Assembly (NCBI RefSeq): GCF_900107925.1 | Contig: NZ_FNUJ01000001.1 | Coordinates: 620,001-684,000, forward strand | DNA from: Amycolatopsis pretoriensis | Lineage (GTDB): Bacteria > Actinomycetota > Actinomycetes > Mycobacteriales > Pseudonocardiaceae | Direction of reading: 5' to 3' | Length of the DNA: 64,000 nt | Shown: piece by piece, positions 24,808 to 33,143 of the stretch | Numbering within the stretch: the stretch's first letter is position 1 | How the letters are laid out: every line of letters starts with the position of its first letter | Translations under genes and position numbers: made by a program | Notes under the pieces: model-generated | The model's database searches: none | What the model was told of the DNA's origin: nothing | Seen by the model: only the letters and a program-made list of their open reading frames with translations

Positions 24808-26480
24808 CACGGCACCTCCTTCTCCTCCGGCGACGCCGCGCCGGCTCGTGTCGGACGGGGACGCCGGAGCACGAACGGCCCCAGCGCCAGCAGGTCGATC
24901 GGCGCCGAGCCGAAGCACTCGAGCGCGTCGCGGGGCGAGTCGACCATCGGCCGGCCCGCGGTGTTGAGGCTGGTGTTGATCACGACCGGCAGGCCGGTGC
25001 GCCGTTCGAACCCGGCGAGCATCCGTGCCAGCACGGGGTTTTCGCGGTCTTCGACGGTCTGGACGCGGGCCGTGCCGTCGACGTGCGTGACGGCGGGGAT
25101 CTTCTGCCGCCAGTCCTCGGCGACGTCGTGCACGAACAGCATGTAGGGGCTCGGCAGCGGGCCGCGGCTGAAGATGGTGGCCGCCCGCTCGGCGCGCACC
25201 ATCGGCGCCACCGGGCGGAACTGCTCGCGGCCCTTGACGTCGTTGAGGCGTTCGAGGTTCGCCTTCCGTCCCGGGTGGGCCAGCAGCGACCGGTGCCCCA
25301 GCGCCCGCGGCCCGAACTCGGCGCGGCCCTGGAACCAGGCCACGACGGCGTCGTCCGCGAGCGCTTCGGCGACGGTTTCGGCGACGTCGCCGGGGCGTTC
25401 GTAAGGCAGCTTCGCCTTGATGAGGATCTCTTCGAGCTGCTCGTCGGTCCACTCGCGACCGAGCCCGGCGTCGCCCATCGGCGCACCGCGTTCCCCGGCG
25501 TCGGCGGCCAGCTGCAGGGCCGCGCCCAGCGCCGTGCCCGCGTCACCCGCCGCGGGCTGCACCCACACCCGGTCGAACGGGCCTTCGGCGTGCAGCCGGC
25601 TGTTGGCGACGCAGTTGAGCGCGATCCCGCCCGCCAGCGCGAGGTCACGGTGGCCGGTGCGGTCGTGCAGCCAGTCCGTCAGCTCCAGCAGGATGTCCTC
25701 GAGGACTTTCTGGACACTCGCGGCCAGATCGGCGTGCCGCCGGGTCAGTTCCTCGCCGGCTTCCCGGCGCGGGGCCAGTGCCGCCAGGTCGACGCCGGCG
25801 GCGTGGAAGCCGCCGTCGCCGGTGACGTGGACGTGCTCGCAGAGTTCGTCGAGGTACTCGGGCTTGCCGTAGGAGGCCAGCGCCATGACCTTGTACTCGT
25901 CGCTGGACCGGGCGAAGCCGAGGTGCTCGGTCAGGTCTTCGTAGAGCAGGCCGAGCGAATGCGGGAGCTTCTGCGCGGCCAGTTCCTTGAACCGGCCGTC
26001 GCGGTACTCACCGGCCAGGTAGGACGTGCTCTCGCCGCGCCCGTCGGCCACCAGCACGGCGCAGTCGCCGAACGGCGCGGCCAGCGCGGCCGACGCGGCG
26101 TGCGCGACGTGGTGGCGGACGAACCGGACGATGCCCGGGTCCAGACCGGGCAAAGCGGACTTGAGGAACAGCGGGGCCCGCTTCGCGAACTCGGTCCGCA
26201 GTTCCTCGCCGCTCGGGTCGTGCCCGGCCAGACCGGGCTCGACCAGCGCGGGGTCGTAGGAGTAGCCGACGGCGTCGAGGTCCTTCGCGGACAGGCCGGC
26301 CTGTTCGAGGCACCAGGCCGCGGCCTGCGCGGGTTGTTCCCACGTGGAGAACGGGACGGCCTGCTTGCCGTGCTTGCGGCGGCTGAAGCGTTCTTCTTCG
26401 GCCGCGGCGACGATCTCGCCGTCCACCACCAGCGCGGCGGCCGGGTCGTGGAAGACGGCGTTGATCCCGAGGATGCGCAT
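24807..26480 (-). CDS. NodU/CmcH-type carbamoyltransferase
   Basis: A 557-residue protein of the carbamoyltransferase family: MRILGINAVFHDPAAALVVD (YrdC/Kae1-like ATPase fold), VRHHVAHAASAALAAPF (metal-binding HHxxH), ADGRGES, LAGGIALNCVANS and a C-terminal half with FGPRALGHRSLLAHP and VINTSLNTAGRPMVDSP. Such enzymes use carbamoyl phosphate and ATP to carbamoylate a hydroxyl of a sugar (as in Nod factors) or a natural product. In this operon the acceptor is probably a sugar of the surface glycan. It is the first of seven coupled genes and is preceded by a perfect stress-type promoter. Confidence 0.9.
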   Translation of the reverse strand: MRILGINAVFHDPAAALVVDGEIVAAAEEERFSRRKHGKQAVPFSTWEQPAQAAAWCLEQAGLSAKDLDAVGYSYDPALVEPGLAGHDPSGEELRTEFAKRAPLFLKSALPGLDPGIVRFVRHHVAHAASAALAAPFGDCAVLVADGRGESTSYLAGEYRDGRFKELAAQKLPHSLGLLYEDLTEHLGFARSSDEYKVMALASYGKPEYLDELCEHVHVTGDGGFHAAGVDLAALAPRREAGEELTRRHADLAASVQKVLEDILLELTDWLHDRTGHRDLALAGGIALNCVANSRLHAEGPFDRVWVQPAAGDAGTALGAALQLAADAGERGAPMGDAGLGREWTDEQLEEILIKAKLPYERPGDVAETVAEALADDAVVAWFQGRAEFGPRALGHRSLLAHPGRKANLERLNDVKGREQFRPVAPMVRAERAATIFSRGPLPSPYMLFVHDVAEDWRQKIPAVTHVDGTARVQTVEDRENPVLARMLAGFERRTGLPVVINTSLNTAGRPMVDSPRDALECFGSAPIDLLALGPFVLRRPRPTRAGAASPEEKEVP

Positions 26481-26539
26481 CGACCTGCCTCTGGCATTCC
26501 GGTGCGGACTTCTTGGCCGGTCCGCTCTCGCCTATAGCG

Positions 26540-26564
26540 CTACCCGGCGAAGTCACCCATAAAC
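26540..26564 (-). promoter_or_regulatory. SigB/SigF-like promoter for the seven-gene heptose operon
   Basis: Minus strand GTTT (26564-26561), 15 bases, GGGTAG (26545-26540). A 59-base leader runs to the ATG at 26480. Confidence 0.8.
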
Positions 26565-26595
26565 GATTGCGCCCGAATGCCCTGGGCGTCGCTAC

Positions 26596-27561
26596 TCAGC
26601 GCAGCGGCGCCCGGCGGAACCACGCCGCCGTCCGCCGGAGCCCATCGTCGGCGTCGATCTTCGGTTCCCACCCGAGGACGTCCCGCGCGAGGCCGATGTC
26701 GGGGCAGCGGCGCTTCGGGTCGTCGACGACCGCGTCGATCTCCTCGATGGGCGAGCCGGACCCGGTGATGTCCTTGATCCGCTCGGCGACCTGGCGGACG
26801 GTCAGCTCGTGCGGGTTGCCGATGTTGACCGGGCCGGGGTGGCCCGACCGCGCGAGGGCGACGAGGCCGCGGACGGTGTCCTCGACGTAGCAGATGGACC
26901 GCGTCTGCTCGCCGGTCCCGGTGACCGTGATCGGTTCGCCCTTGAGGGCCTGGTCGAGGAACGCGGGGATCATCCGGCCGTCGTGGGCGCGCATGCCGGG
27001 GCCGTAGGTGTTGAAGATCCGCGCGATCCCGGTGTCGACGCCGTGCTCCCGGCGGTAGGCCGACGTCAGTGCCTCGGCGAAGCGCTTGGCCTCGTCGTAG
27101 ACGCTGCGCGGCCCGATCGGGTTGACGTTGCCCCAGTACTCCTCGCGCTGCGGGTGCTCCAGGGGATCGCCGTACACCTCGCTGGTCGAGGCGAGGACGA
27201 ACCGGGCGCCGTCGCGGCGGGCGAGGTCGAGGGCGTGCTCGGTGCCGTGCGAGCCGGCGCGCAGCGTCTCCAGGGGCAGGGCCAGGTAGTCGCGCGGCGA
27301 CGCGGCCGAGGCCAGGTGGAACACGACGTCGGCCCGGCAGTGCAGCGGCATCGGCTGGGTGACGTCGTGGCGCACGAACCGGAACTTGTCGTGGCGGCGC
27401 AGCGCGTCGAGGGTGTCGGCCGAGGACGTCGCGAGGTTGTCCACGGCGATCACTTCGACGTCCTCTTCGAGCAGCAGCTCGCACAGGTGCGCGCCGACGA
27501 AGCCGGCACCCCCAGTCACGACCGCGCGTTCGAACCGCCTGGGCACTCCCGGATCCGTCAT
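26596..27561 (-). CDS. NAD-dependent epimerase/dehydratase, UDP-glucuronate decarboxylase (UXS)-like
   Basis: A 321-residue extended SDR: AVVTGGAGFVGAHLCELLL, DNLATSSADT, FVRHDVTQPM, VFHLASAASPRDYLALPLET, LASTSEVYGDPLEHPQREEY, WGNVNPIGPRSVYDEAKRFA (catalytic Tyr and Lys) and RIFNTYGPGMR. This pattern is that of UDP-xylose synthase, which decarboxylates UDP-glucuronate; dTDP-glucose dehydratases share the fold. With the dehydrogenase at 19932 it forms a UDP-glucose to UDP-xylose path. The ATG at 27561 lies only ten bases from its -10 box and an upstream in-frame extension would run through the promoter. Confidence 0.87.
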   Translation of the reverse strand: MTDPGVPRRFERAVVTGGAGFVGAHLCELLLEEDVEVIAVDNLATSSADTLDALRRHDKFRFVRHDVTQPMPLHCRADVVFHLASAASPRDYLALPLETLRAGSHGTEHALDLARRDGARFVLASTSEVYGDPLEHPQREEYWGNVNPIGPRSVYDEAKRFAEALTSAYRREHGVDTGIARIFNTYGPGMRAHDGRMIPAFLDQALKGEPITVTGTGEQTRSICYVEDTVRGLVALARSGHPGPVNIGNPHELTVRQVAERIKDITGSGSPIEEIDAVVDDPKRRCPDIGLARDVLGWEPKIDADDGLRRTAAWFRRAPLR

Positions 27562-27571
27562 GCCGTTGCGG

Positions 27572-27596
27572 CTACCCGGGCGTAGTGGGCGCAAAC
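27572..27596 (-). promoter_or_regulatory. SigB/SigF-like promoter for the UXS-like gene
   Basis: Minus strand GTTT (27596-27593), 15 bases, GGGTAG (27577-27572), then ten bases to the ATG. It is divergent from the promoter at 27600-27623, with only three bases between the two -35 boxes. Confidence 0.78.
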
Positions 27597-27599
27597 CCC

Positions 27600-27623
27600 G
27601 TTTAGGCCGCGCCAGCCGGGTAC
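27600..27623 (+). promoter_or_regulatory. SigB/SigF-like promoter for the pyruvyl transferase operon
   Basis: GTTT (27600-27603), 14 bases, GGGTAC (27618-27623), then nine bases to the ATG at 27633. Confidence 0.72.
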
Positions 27624-27632
27624 CCGGCCGAC

Positions 27633-28481
27633 ATGCGAGTTCTGCTCACCGGATGGGCCTCTTTCCTGCACGGCGAAGCGACCGCGGGGGACGCCCTCAG
27701 CCTGCGCGCGGTGGGGGCCGCGCTGACCGCGGCGGGGATCGACCACGACGTGGTCTGGAGCCCCGGTTTCCGCCCCGGCACCCGGCACCTGCCCGACGCC
27801 CCGCCCTCGGAGTACACGCACGTGGTGTTCGCCTGCGGTCCGCTGCACGGGCCGCAGGTGCGTTCGCTGCACGAGCGGTACGCGTCCTGCCGCCGGATCG
27901 CGATCGGCGTATCCGTGCCCGACCCGGACGACCCGGCGGCGACCGGGTTCCACCGGATCTTCCCGCGTGACGACGGTGTCACCCCGGACCTGTCCCTGGC
28001 CGCGCCGGTCTCGAAGACCCCGGTGCTCGGCGTGGTCCTCGCCCCGCACCAGCCCGAGTACGGCGGTGCGGGGCGCCACGACGACGTCCACGACGCGCTG
28101 ACCGGCTGGGTCGCCGGCCTGGACTGCGCGCGGGTGCCCCTGGACACGCGGCTGGCGCACGAGGACTGGCAGCGGTGCGCGACGCCGGACCAGTTCGTCT
28201 CGCTCGTGTCCACAATGGACGTAGTGGTCACCACGCGGCTGCACGGGCTGGTGCTCGGGCTGAAGGCCGGGGTCCCGGTGGTCGCCGTCGATCCGGTGGC
28301 CGGCGGGGGAAAGGTGACGGCGCAGGCGAAAGCGCTCGGCTGGCCGGTCGTCGCAGCCGAAGAAGCCGGGGACACCGCGCTGCTCGACGCGAGGCTCAAG
28401 GGGTGCCTGACCACCGCGGTCACACCACCGCCGGCGCCGTCCTTGGCGGGTCTCGTGGACGAGCTGGCGGCCTCGCGGTGA
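27633..28481 (+). CDS. Polysaccharide pyruvyl transferase family protein
   Basis: A 282-residue protein of the polysaccharide pyruvyl transferase family: a GT-B-like fold with RVLLTGWASFLHGEATAGDA at the start and the family signature STMDVVVTTRLHGLVLGLKA followed by GVPVVAVDPVAGGGKVTAQ. These enzymes put a pyruvate ketal from PEP onto a sugar, giving the glycan a negative charge. With the carbamoyltransferase, this suggests a decorated polymer. It begins an operon with two GT2 genes (overlap GTGA with the first). The start sits nine bases from its -10 box. Confidence 0.82.
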   Translation: MRVLLTGWASFLHGEATAGDALSLRAVGAALTAAGIDHDVVWSPGFRPGTRHLPDAPPSEYTHVVFACGPLHGPQVRSLHERYASCRRIAIGVSVPDPDDPAATGFHRIFPRDDGVTPDLSLAAPVSKTPVLGVVLAPHQPEYGGAGRHDDVHDALTGWVAGLDCARVPLDTRLAHEDWQRCATPDQFVSLVSTMDVVVTTRLHGLVLGLKAGVPVVAVDPVAGGGKVTAQAKALGWPVVAAEEAGDTALLDARLKGCLTTAVTPPPAPSLAGLVDELAASR

Positions 28482-29344
28482 GCGCGCGCACGACCGTCGT
28501 CATCGCCACGCACAACCGCGCCGGCGAGCTGGCCCGCACCCTCACGCAACTGTCCTCGTTGGACCCACGGCCACCGGTAGTGGTGCTGGACAACGCTTCC
28601 GAAGACGACACCGCCGCCGTCGCCGCGCGCTTCCCCGGCGTCCGGCTGATCCGGCTGCCGCACAACGTCGGCGCCGCCGCCCGCACGCTCGGGGTGCTCG
28701 TCGCCGAGACGCCGTACGTGGCCTTCAGCGACGACGACTCGTGGTGGGCGCCCGATGCCCTGCCCGAAGCCGAACGGATCTTCGACGTGCACCCGCGGGC
28801 CGGCCTGCTCGCCGCACGCACCCTCGTCGGCCCGGACTGCCGGGACGACCCGGTGACGCCCGACATGGAAAGAAGCCCGCTCGGCCGCCCCGACGGCGCG
28901 CCCGGACCGCTGGTGCTCGGGTTCCTCGCTTGCTCCGCGATCGTCCGCCGGACGGCGTACCTGCAGGTGGGCGGCTTCAGCCCGCTGCTGCACTTCGGCG
29001 CGGAGGAGCAGCTGCTCGCCTACGACCTGGCCGCGCGAGGCTGGGACGTCTGCTACGTCGGGCACCTGCGTGCCCACCACCACCCGTCGCGGTCGCGGCC
29101 GCCGTCGTCCTGGCGCCGCCGCGCCGAGCTGCGCAACCGGCTGCTCATCGCCGTGCTGCGCCGGCCGCCGCGCGTCTGCCGCCGCGAGGTCGCCCGGACG
29201 CTCGTCACCGCGCCCGGCGCCGTGCTCGGCGCGGTCGCCCGGCTGCCCCAGGCGCTCGGCTCCCGCCGCGTACTGCCCGCCCACGTCGAAGACCAGGCCC
29301 GGACACTGGAAAGGACCGCCGAATGGCGCGCATCTCGGTCGTGA
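28478..29344 (+). CDS. Glycosyltransferase family 2
   Basis: A 288-residue GT2 protein: TVVIATHNRAGELARTL, VVVLDNASEDDTAAV, NVGAAARTLGVLVAETPYV, AFSDDDSWWAPDAL (DXD metal site), a conserved GFLACSAIVRRTAYLQVGGF and GAEEQLLAYDLAARGWDV. The C-terminus has amphipathic basic helices suggesting membrane association. It should add a sugar to a lipid-linked or nascent glycan. It overlaps the pyruvyl transferase gene at its start and shares 22 bases with the next GT2, a close paralogue with the same layout. Confidence 0.86.
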   Translation: MSARTTVVIATHNRAGELARTLTQLSSLDPRPPVVVLDNASEDDTAAVAARFPGVRLIRLPHNVGAAARTLGVLVAETPYVAFSDDDSWWAPDALPEAERIFDVHPRAGLLAARTLVGPDCRDDPVTPDMERSPLGRPDGAPGPLVLGFLACSAIVRRTAYLQVGGFSPLLHFGAEEQLLAYDLAARGWDVCYVGHLRAHHHPSRSRPPSSWRRRAELRNRLLIAVLRRPPRVCRREVARTLVTAPGAVLGAVARLPQALGSRRVLPAHVEDQARTLERTAEWRASRS

Positions 29345-30213
29345 TCATCACCTGCAACCGCCGTGAGCAGCTGCGGGAGACCTTGGCGCACATGACGTCC
29401 TTACCGGACGACCCACCGGTCTTCGTCGCGGACAACGGCTCCGCGGACGGCACGGCCGAGATGGTCGCGCGCGAATTCCCCGACGTCCGGCTGTTCGCCT
29501 TGCCGGACAACCTCGGCGCGGTGGCGCGCAACGTCGCCGTCGAGGAGGTCACGACGCCGTACGTCGCTTTCTGCGACGACGACACGACCTGGCAGCCGGG
29601 CGCGCTGACCCGGGCGTCGGACATCCTGGACGCCCACCCCGGCCTGGGCTCGGTGACCGGCCGCTGCCTGGTCGAGCCGAGCCTGGCCGAAGACCCGATC
29701 ACGCCCGAACTGCGCGACTCGCCGGTGCCGGGCCCCTCGTGGCTGCCCGGGCCGGCGCTGCTGGGCATCATGGCCGGGCTGACCGCCGTGCGCGTCAGCG
29801 CGTTCCGGGAGGTCGGCGGCTTCTCGACGCGGATGTGGCTGGGCGGCGAGGAGGAGCTGTTCGCGCTGGACCTCGCGGCGCGCGGCTGGTGGATGTGCTG
29901 GGCCGAGGACGTGGTGATCCACCACGCGCCGTCGAAGCTGCGCGACCCGCGCCACCGCCGTCGCCTCGGCATCCGCAACACACTGTGGACACTGCTGCTG
30001 CGCCGTCCGTGGCCGGCGGTCTTCCGCCGCGGCCGCGAGGTGCTGCGCACGGCCCCTCGCGACCGCGCGACGGCGGCGGCCCTGCTCGACGTCCTGCGCG
30101 GCCTGCCGTGGGTGCTGCGCGACCGCAAGGTGGTCCCGCCGCACGTCGAACACGGCCTCTACCTGCTGGAAGAACCCCAGCGCACCTCGAAGGCCCGCCG
30201 GTACGTGGGCTGA
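29323..30213 (+). CDS. Glycosyltransferase family 2 (paralogue of the preceding gene)
   Basis: A 296-residue GT2 protein: RISVVIITCNRREQLRETLA, VFVADNGSADGTAEMVA, AFCDDDTTWQPGALT (DXD), GLTAVRVSAFREVGGFSTRM, and WLGGEEELFALDLAARGWWM. It matches the upstream GT2 in order and spacing, so the pair probably arose by tandem duplication. The ATG at 29323 lies inside the upstream gene after AAAGGACC. The stop is followed at once by the palindromic repeat at 30213-30271. Confidence 0.86.
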   Translation: MARISVVIITCNRREQLRETLAHMTSLPDDPPVFVADNGSADGTAEMVAREFPDVRLFALPDNLGAVARNVAVEEVTTPYVAFCDDDTTWQPGALTRASDILDAHPGLGSVTGRCLVEPSLAEDPITPELRDSPVPGPSWLPGPALLGIMAGLTAVRVSAFREVGGFSTRMWLGGEEELFALDLAARGWWMCWAEDVVIHHAPSKLRDPRHRRRLGIRNTLWTLLLRRPWPAVFRRGREVLRTAPRDRATAAALLDVLRGLPWVLRDRKVVPPHVEHGLYLLEEPQRTSKARRYVG

Positions 30214-30271
30214 AGTCCGTGAATGGCACATTCACGGACTTAGCGGCCCTGAATGTGCCATTCACGGACTT
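30213..30271. terminator. Nested palindromes between convergent glycosyltransferase genes
   Basis: Bases 30214-30225 and 30229-30240 form a perfect 12-base hairpin with loop GCA. A longer perfect 22-base pairing also exists between 30213-30234 and 30250-30271, so two alternative folds are possible. They fill the gap between the plus GT2 operon and the minus GT4 gene and probably terminate both. Confidence 0.8.
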
Positions 30272-30273
30272 CG

Positions 30274-31482
30274 TCAGCGGGCCTCGGCGGTGACCGCGGC
30301 TTCCGGCACGAGCTTGTGGTACGCCCGCAGCGTGTCGGCCGCGACGCGGTCCCACGAGTAGCGGGCCACCGCGCGGTCGTGCCCGGCGGTGCCGTACGCG
30401 TGGCACAGCGCCGGGTCGTCCAGCAGCCGCCGGACCCGGGACGCCAGCTCCTTCGGCTGGTGCGGCCGGACCAGCAGCCCGGTGACGCCGTCGACGACGG
30501 TGTCGGTCAGGCCGCCCACCGCGGCCGCGACCACCGGAACCCCGCACGCCATCGCCTCCAGGGGCACGATCCCGAACGGCTCGTACCACGGCGTGCACAC
30601 CACGGCGTCGGCCGAGCGCAACAGGGCCGGCATGTCGTCCCGGGACACCTGGCCGGGCCAGCGGACGCGGTCGCCGACGCCGAGCCGGCCGGCCAGCTCG
30701 CGCAGCCGGTTGGCCTCGGGGTCCTGCGAAAGCCGGCCGCGTTCGGGCCCGCCCGCGATCACCAGTTCGGTGTCGGGCAGCTGGGCGAGCGCGGTGATCG
30801 CGATGTCGAACCCCTTGCGCGGCACCAGCCGGCCGACGGCCACCAGGCGGTGGCGTTCGCGGCGGCGGGCGATCGGCCCGTCGGGGGAGAAGCGCCCGAG
30901 GTCGACGCCGCACGGCACGATCGAGATCCGCGACCGCGGCACGCCGAGGCGGGACAGCTCGAAGACCTCGTCGGAGCAGGTGGCGACGACGCGCCCGGCC
31001 TGCCGGCCGATGATCCGCTCCAGCCGGATCCGGTCGGCCGGGCTGGTGTCCTGGTCACCCTGGTAGCGCTTCTTGACGACGCCGAGGGCGTGGAACGTCT
31101 GCGTCACCGGCGTCGCGGTCGCGCTCGCCGCGAGCACGGTCGCGAGACCGGACATCCAGAAGTGCGCGTGCGCCACGTCCGGCCGATCGGCGGCCCAGCG
31201 GTCCCGCAGGAAGCTGCCGAACTCGCCCATGTACGGCAGGAGGCGGTCCTTCGGCTCCTTCCGCGGCGGCCCGGCGGGCACGTGCACGACGTCGTAGCCC
31301 TGCGGCGTCCGGACCTCGGCCGGCTCGTCGCGGCTCTCCCGTCGCGTGTAGACGGTGACGTCGTGGCCGGCGCGCGTGAGAGCCGCCGACAGCTCGGCGA
31401 CGTGCACGTTCTGCCCGCCGGCGTCGGCTTCGCCCAACGCGGCCAGGGGGTTGGCGTGTTCGGACACCATCGCGATCTTCAT
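30274..31482 (-). CDS. Glycosyltransferase family 4
   Basis: A 402-residue GT4 protein of GT-B fold: [83 protein letters not shown], and the donor-site [20 protein letters not shown] (EX7E). It uses a nucleotide sugar; the overall layout resembles MshA-like and mannosyltransferase GT4 enzymes. It follows the GT gene at 31506 by 23 bases, probably in one operon, and its stop runs into the palindromic terminator. Confidence 0.88.
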   Translation of the reverse strand: MKIAMVSEHANPLAALGEADAGGQNVHVAELSAALTRAGHDVTVYTRRESRDEPAEVRTPQGYDVVHVPAGPPRKEPKDRLLPYMGEFGSFLRDRWAADRPDVAHAHFWMSGLATVLAASATATPVTQTFHALGVVKKRYQGDQDTSPADRIRLERIIGRQAGRVVATCSDEVFELSRLGVPRSRISIVPCGVDLGRFSPDGPIARRRERHRLVAVGRLVPRKGFDIAITALAQLPDTELVIAGGPERGRLSQDPEANRLRELAGRLGVGDRVRWPGQVSRDDMPALLRSADAVVCTPWYEPFGIVPLEAMACGVPVVAAAVGGLTDTVVDGVTGLLVRPHQPKELASRVRRLLDDPALCHAYGTAGHDRAVARYSWDRVAADTLRAYHKLVPEAAVTAEAR

Positions 31483-31505
31483 CGGAGAGGCGTTCCCTTC
31501 GGGGT

Positions 31506-32435
31506 TCAGCGGGCCGTCTCGGCGAGGAGGTGGTCCCAAGTGGTGAGGAAGGCGTCCAGCCCGTGCTTTTTCAGGGCGTGTTCGCGGGCGTTCTTGCCGG
31601 CCAGCGCGGCGAAGTCGGGTTCGTGCACCAGCTCGCGGAAGCCCCGGGCCAGCACGGAAACGTCGGTGGAGAGCACGCCCGCGTCCGGCGGGACGGCCTC
31701 GATCGCCTCGGTCGAGGCGAAGACGACGACCGGCATCGCCAGGTGCATCGCCTCCAGGAGGGACAGTCCGAGCGACGTCCAGCGGGCGGTGTGGAGGTAG
31801 ACGCGGCGGCGGGCGATCTCGTCGTGCAGCGCCGGCGCGGGGACGTCGCCGCGGCCGCCGACCTCTTCCGTGCCCATGCCGAACAGGTCGATCGGCGCGG
31901 CTTCGGCGAGCGTTTCGAGGAGGTCGGCGCCGGTCACGCGGCGGCGGCGCACCGGTTCGTTGATCATCGACACGCCGGCGGCGAGCTCGCCGGTGTAGCG
32001 CGCGCCCGGGTCGGGGATGCCGTGCGGGACGACGGTCGTGGGCGCGCGGCCGCAGTCCCACATCGCCTCGTTGAAGTGGGTCACGTGCGCGACGGTGATG
32101 TCCGCCCGCGCGGACAGGGGGTGCTCGCTCGAAGCGGCGTACGGCCGGGGCGCGTTGTGTTCGACGTAGACGGCGGGCACGCCGAGGCGCGCCACCAGGT
32201 CGAGCTCCTCCGGGCGCTGGACGACCACGACGTCCGGCTCGGCCTCGGCGAGGCGGTCGAGCGGCACCTCGGTGACCGACGGCCAGTCGCGACCCGCTTT
32301 CCCGAGCCCCCACGGGGCACCCTCCGGGGACACCGGCAGCAGGTACTGGTGGCGCCCGCGGACGAAGGCGTCGGTCCACGAGCCGTGCACGTGCCAGAGC
32401 AGTACTCTCAGGCGCCGGGATCCGGGTTCGGTCAT
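31506..32435 (-). CDS. Glycosyltransferase (GT-B fold)
   Basis: A 309-residue protein: [20 protein letters not shown], a glycine-rich [68 protein letters not shown] and a C-terminal donor segment [20 protein letters not shown] followed by [14 protein letters not shown]. This is a GT-B glycosyltransferase, family not named with certainty. It is the first gene of the operon with the GT4. The ATG at 32435 lies ten bases from its -10 box. Confidence 0.82.
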   Translation of the reverse strand: MTEPGSRRLRVLLWHVHGSWTDAFVRGRHQYLLPVSPEGAPWGLGKAGRDWPSVTEVPLDRLAEAEPDVVVVQRPEELDLVARLGVPAVYVEHNAPRPYAASSEHPLSARADITVAHVTHFNEAMWDCGRAPTTVVPHGIPDPGARYTGELAAGVSMINEPVRRRRVTGADLLETLAEAAPIDLFGMGTEEVGGRGDVPAPALHDEIARRRVYLHTARWTSLGLSLLEAMHLAMPVVVFASTEAIEAVPPDAGVLSTDVSVLARGFRELVHEPDFAALAGKNAREHALKKHGLDAFLTTWDHLLAETAR

Positions 32436-32445
32436 GGCCCCCTGG

Positions 32446-32469
32446 TTTCCCGGAGAACGCCTGTTAAAC
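32446..32469 (-). promoter_or_regulatory. SigB/SigF-like promoter for the GT operon
   Basis: Minus strand GTTT (32469-32466), 14 bases, GGGAAA (32451-32446), then ten bases to the ATG. Confidence 0.65.
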
Positions 32470-32488
32470 GTGCCCCTCCAGGGGGTAC
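32463..32488 (+). promoter_or_regulatory. SigB/SigF-like promoter for the phosphate transport genes
   Basis: GTTA (32463-32466), 16 bases, GGGTAC (32483-32488). The -35 overlaps the minus-strand promoter at 32446-32469. Confidence 0.45.
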
Positions 32489-32528
32489 CCGGCTCCCGGC
32501 GCTTGCGTCGACGAAGGGACGGCCATCG

Positions 32529-33143
32529 ATGCGGTTCACCCCACGGGGTACCCGGTTCTTCGACCTGCTCACCGACGCGGCGAGAAACCTGGTGACCGCG
32601 AGCGCGGTGCTGCGCGACCTCGTCGCCGCCGAGCCCGGCGAGCGGGAGCCCTTCGCCAAGCGCCTGCACGAGGTGGAGCATCACGGCGACGAGCTGATGC
32701 ACACGATCATGGTCGAGCTGAACAGCTCGTTCGTGACGCCGTTCGACCGCGAGGACATCCAGGCGCTGGCCGGGAAGCTCGACGACGTGCTCGACTTCAT
32801 GGACACCGCGGCGGACCTGGCCGTGCTGTACCGCATCGACGCCTTCCCGCCGGGGACGGACGTGCTGGTCCGGGTGCTGTGCCGGTGCGCCGAGCTGACC
32901 GCGAACTCGATGCCGGGGCTGGCGAAGGTGGGCGAGCTCGAGCCGTACTGGATCGAGATCAACGAGCTGGAGAACGAGGCCGACCGCGTCTACCGGCGGG
33001 TGCTGGCCCACCTGTTCGAACCGGGCGGGGACGCCCTCGAGGTGCTCAAGACCAAGGAGGTCGTCGAGCAGTTCGAGCTGGCGGCCGACGCCTTCGAGCA
33101 CGTCGCCGACGTGGTGCAGACCATCGCCGTCAAGGAGTCCTGA
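32529..33143 (+). CDS. DUF47 / PhoU-like protein paired with phosphate transporter
   Basis: A 204-residue all-helical protein: TRFFDLLTDAARNLVTASAV, VEHHGDELMHTIMVELNSSF, TPFDREDIQALAGKLDDVLD and KTKEVVEQFELAADAFEHVA. These ED/EH motifs in paired helices mark the DUF47/PhoU-like family that binds metal and modulates Pit-type phosphate uptake. The Pit gene starts at the base after its stop, so they form a two-gene operon. The ATG at 32529 follows a weak site. Confidence 0.9.
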   Translation: MRFTPRGTRFFDLLTDAARNLVTASAVLRDLVAAEPGEREPFAKRLHEVEHHGDELMHTIMVELNSSFVTPFDREDIQALAGKLDDVLDFMDTAADLAVLYRIDAFPPGTDVLVRVLCRCAELTANSMPGLAKVGELEPYWIEINELENEADRVYRRVLAHLFEPGGDALEVLKTKEVVEQFELAADAFEHVADVVQTIAVKES

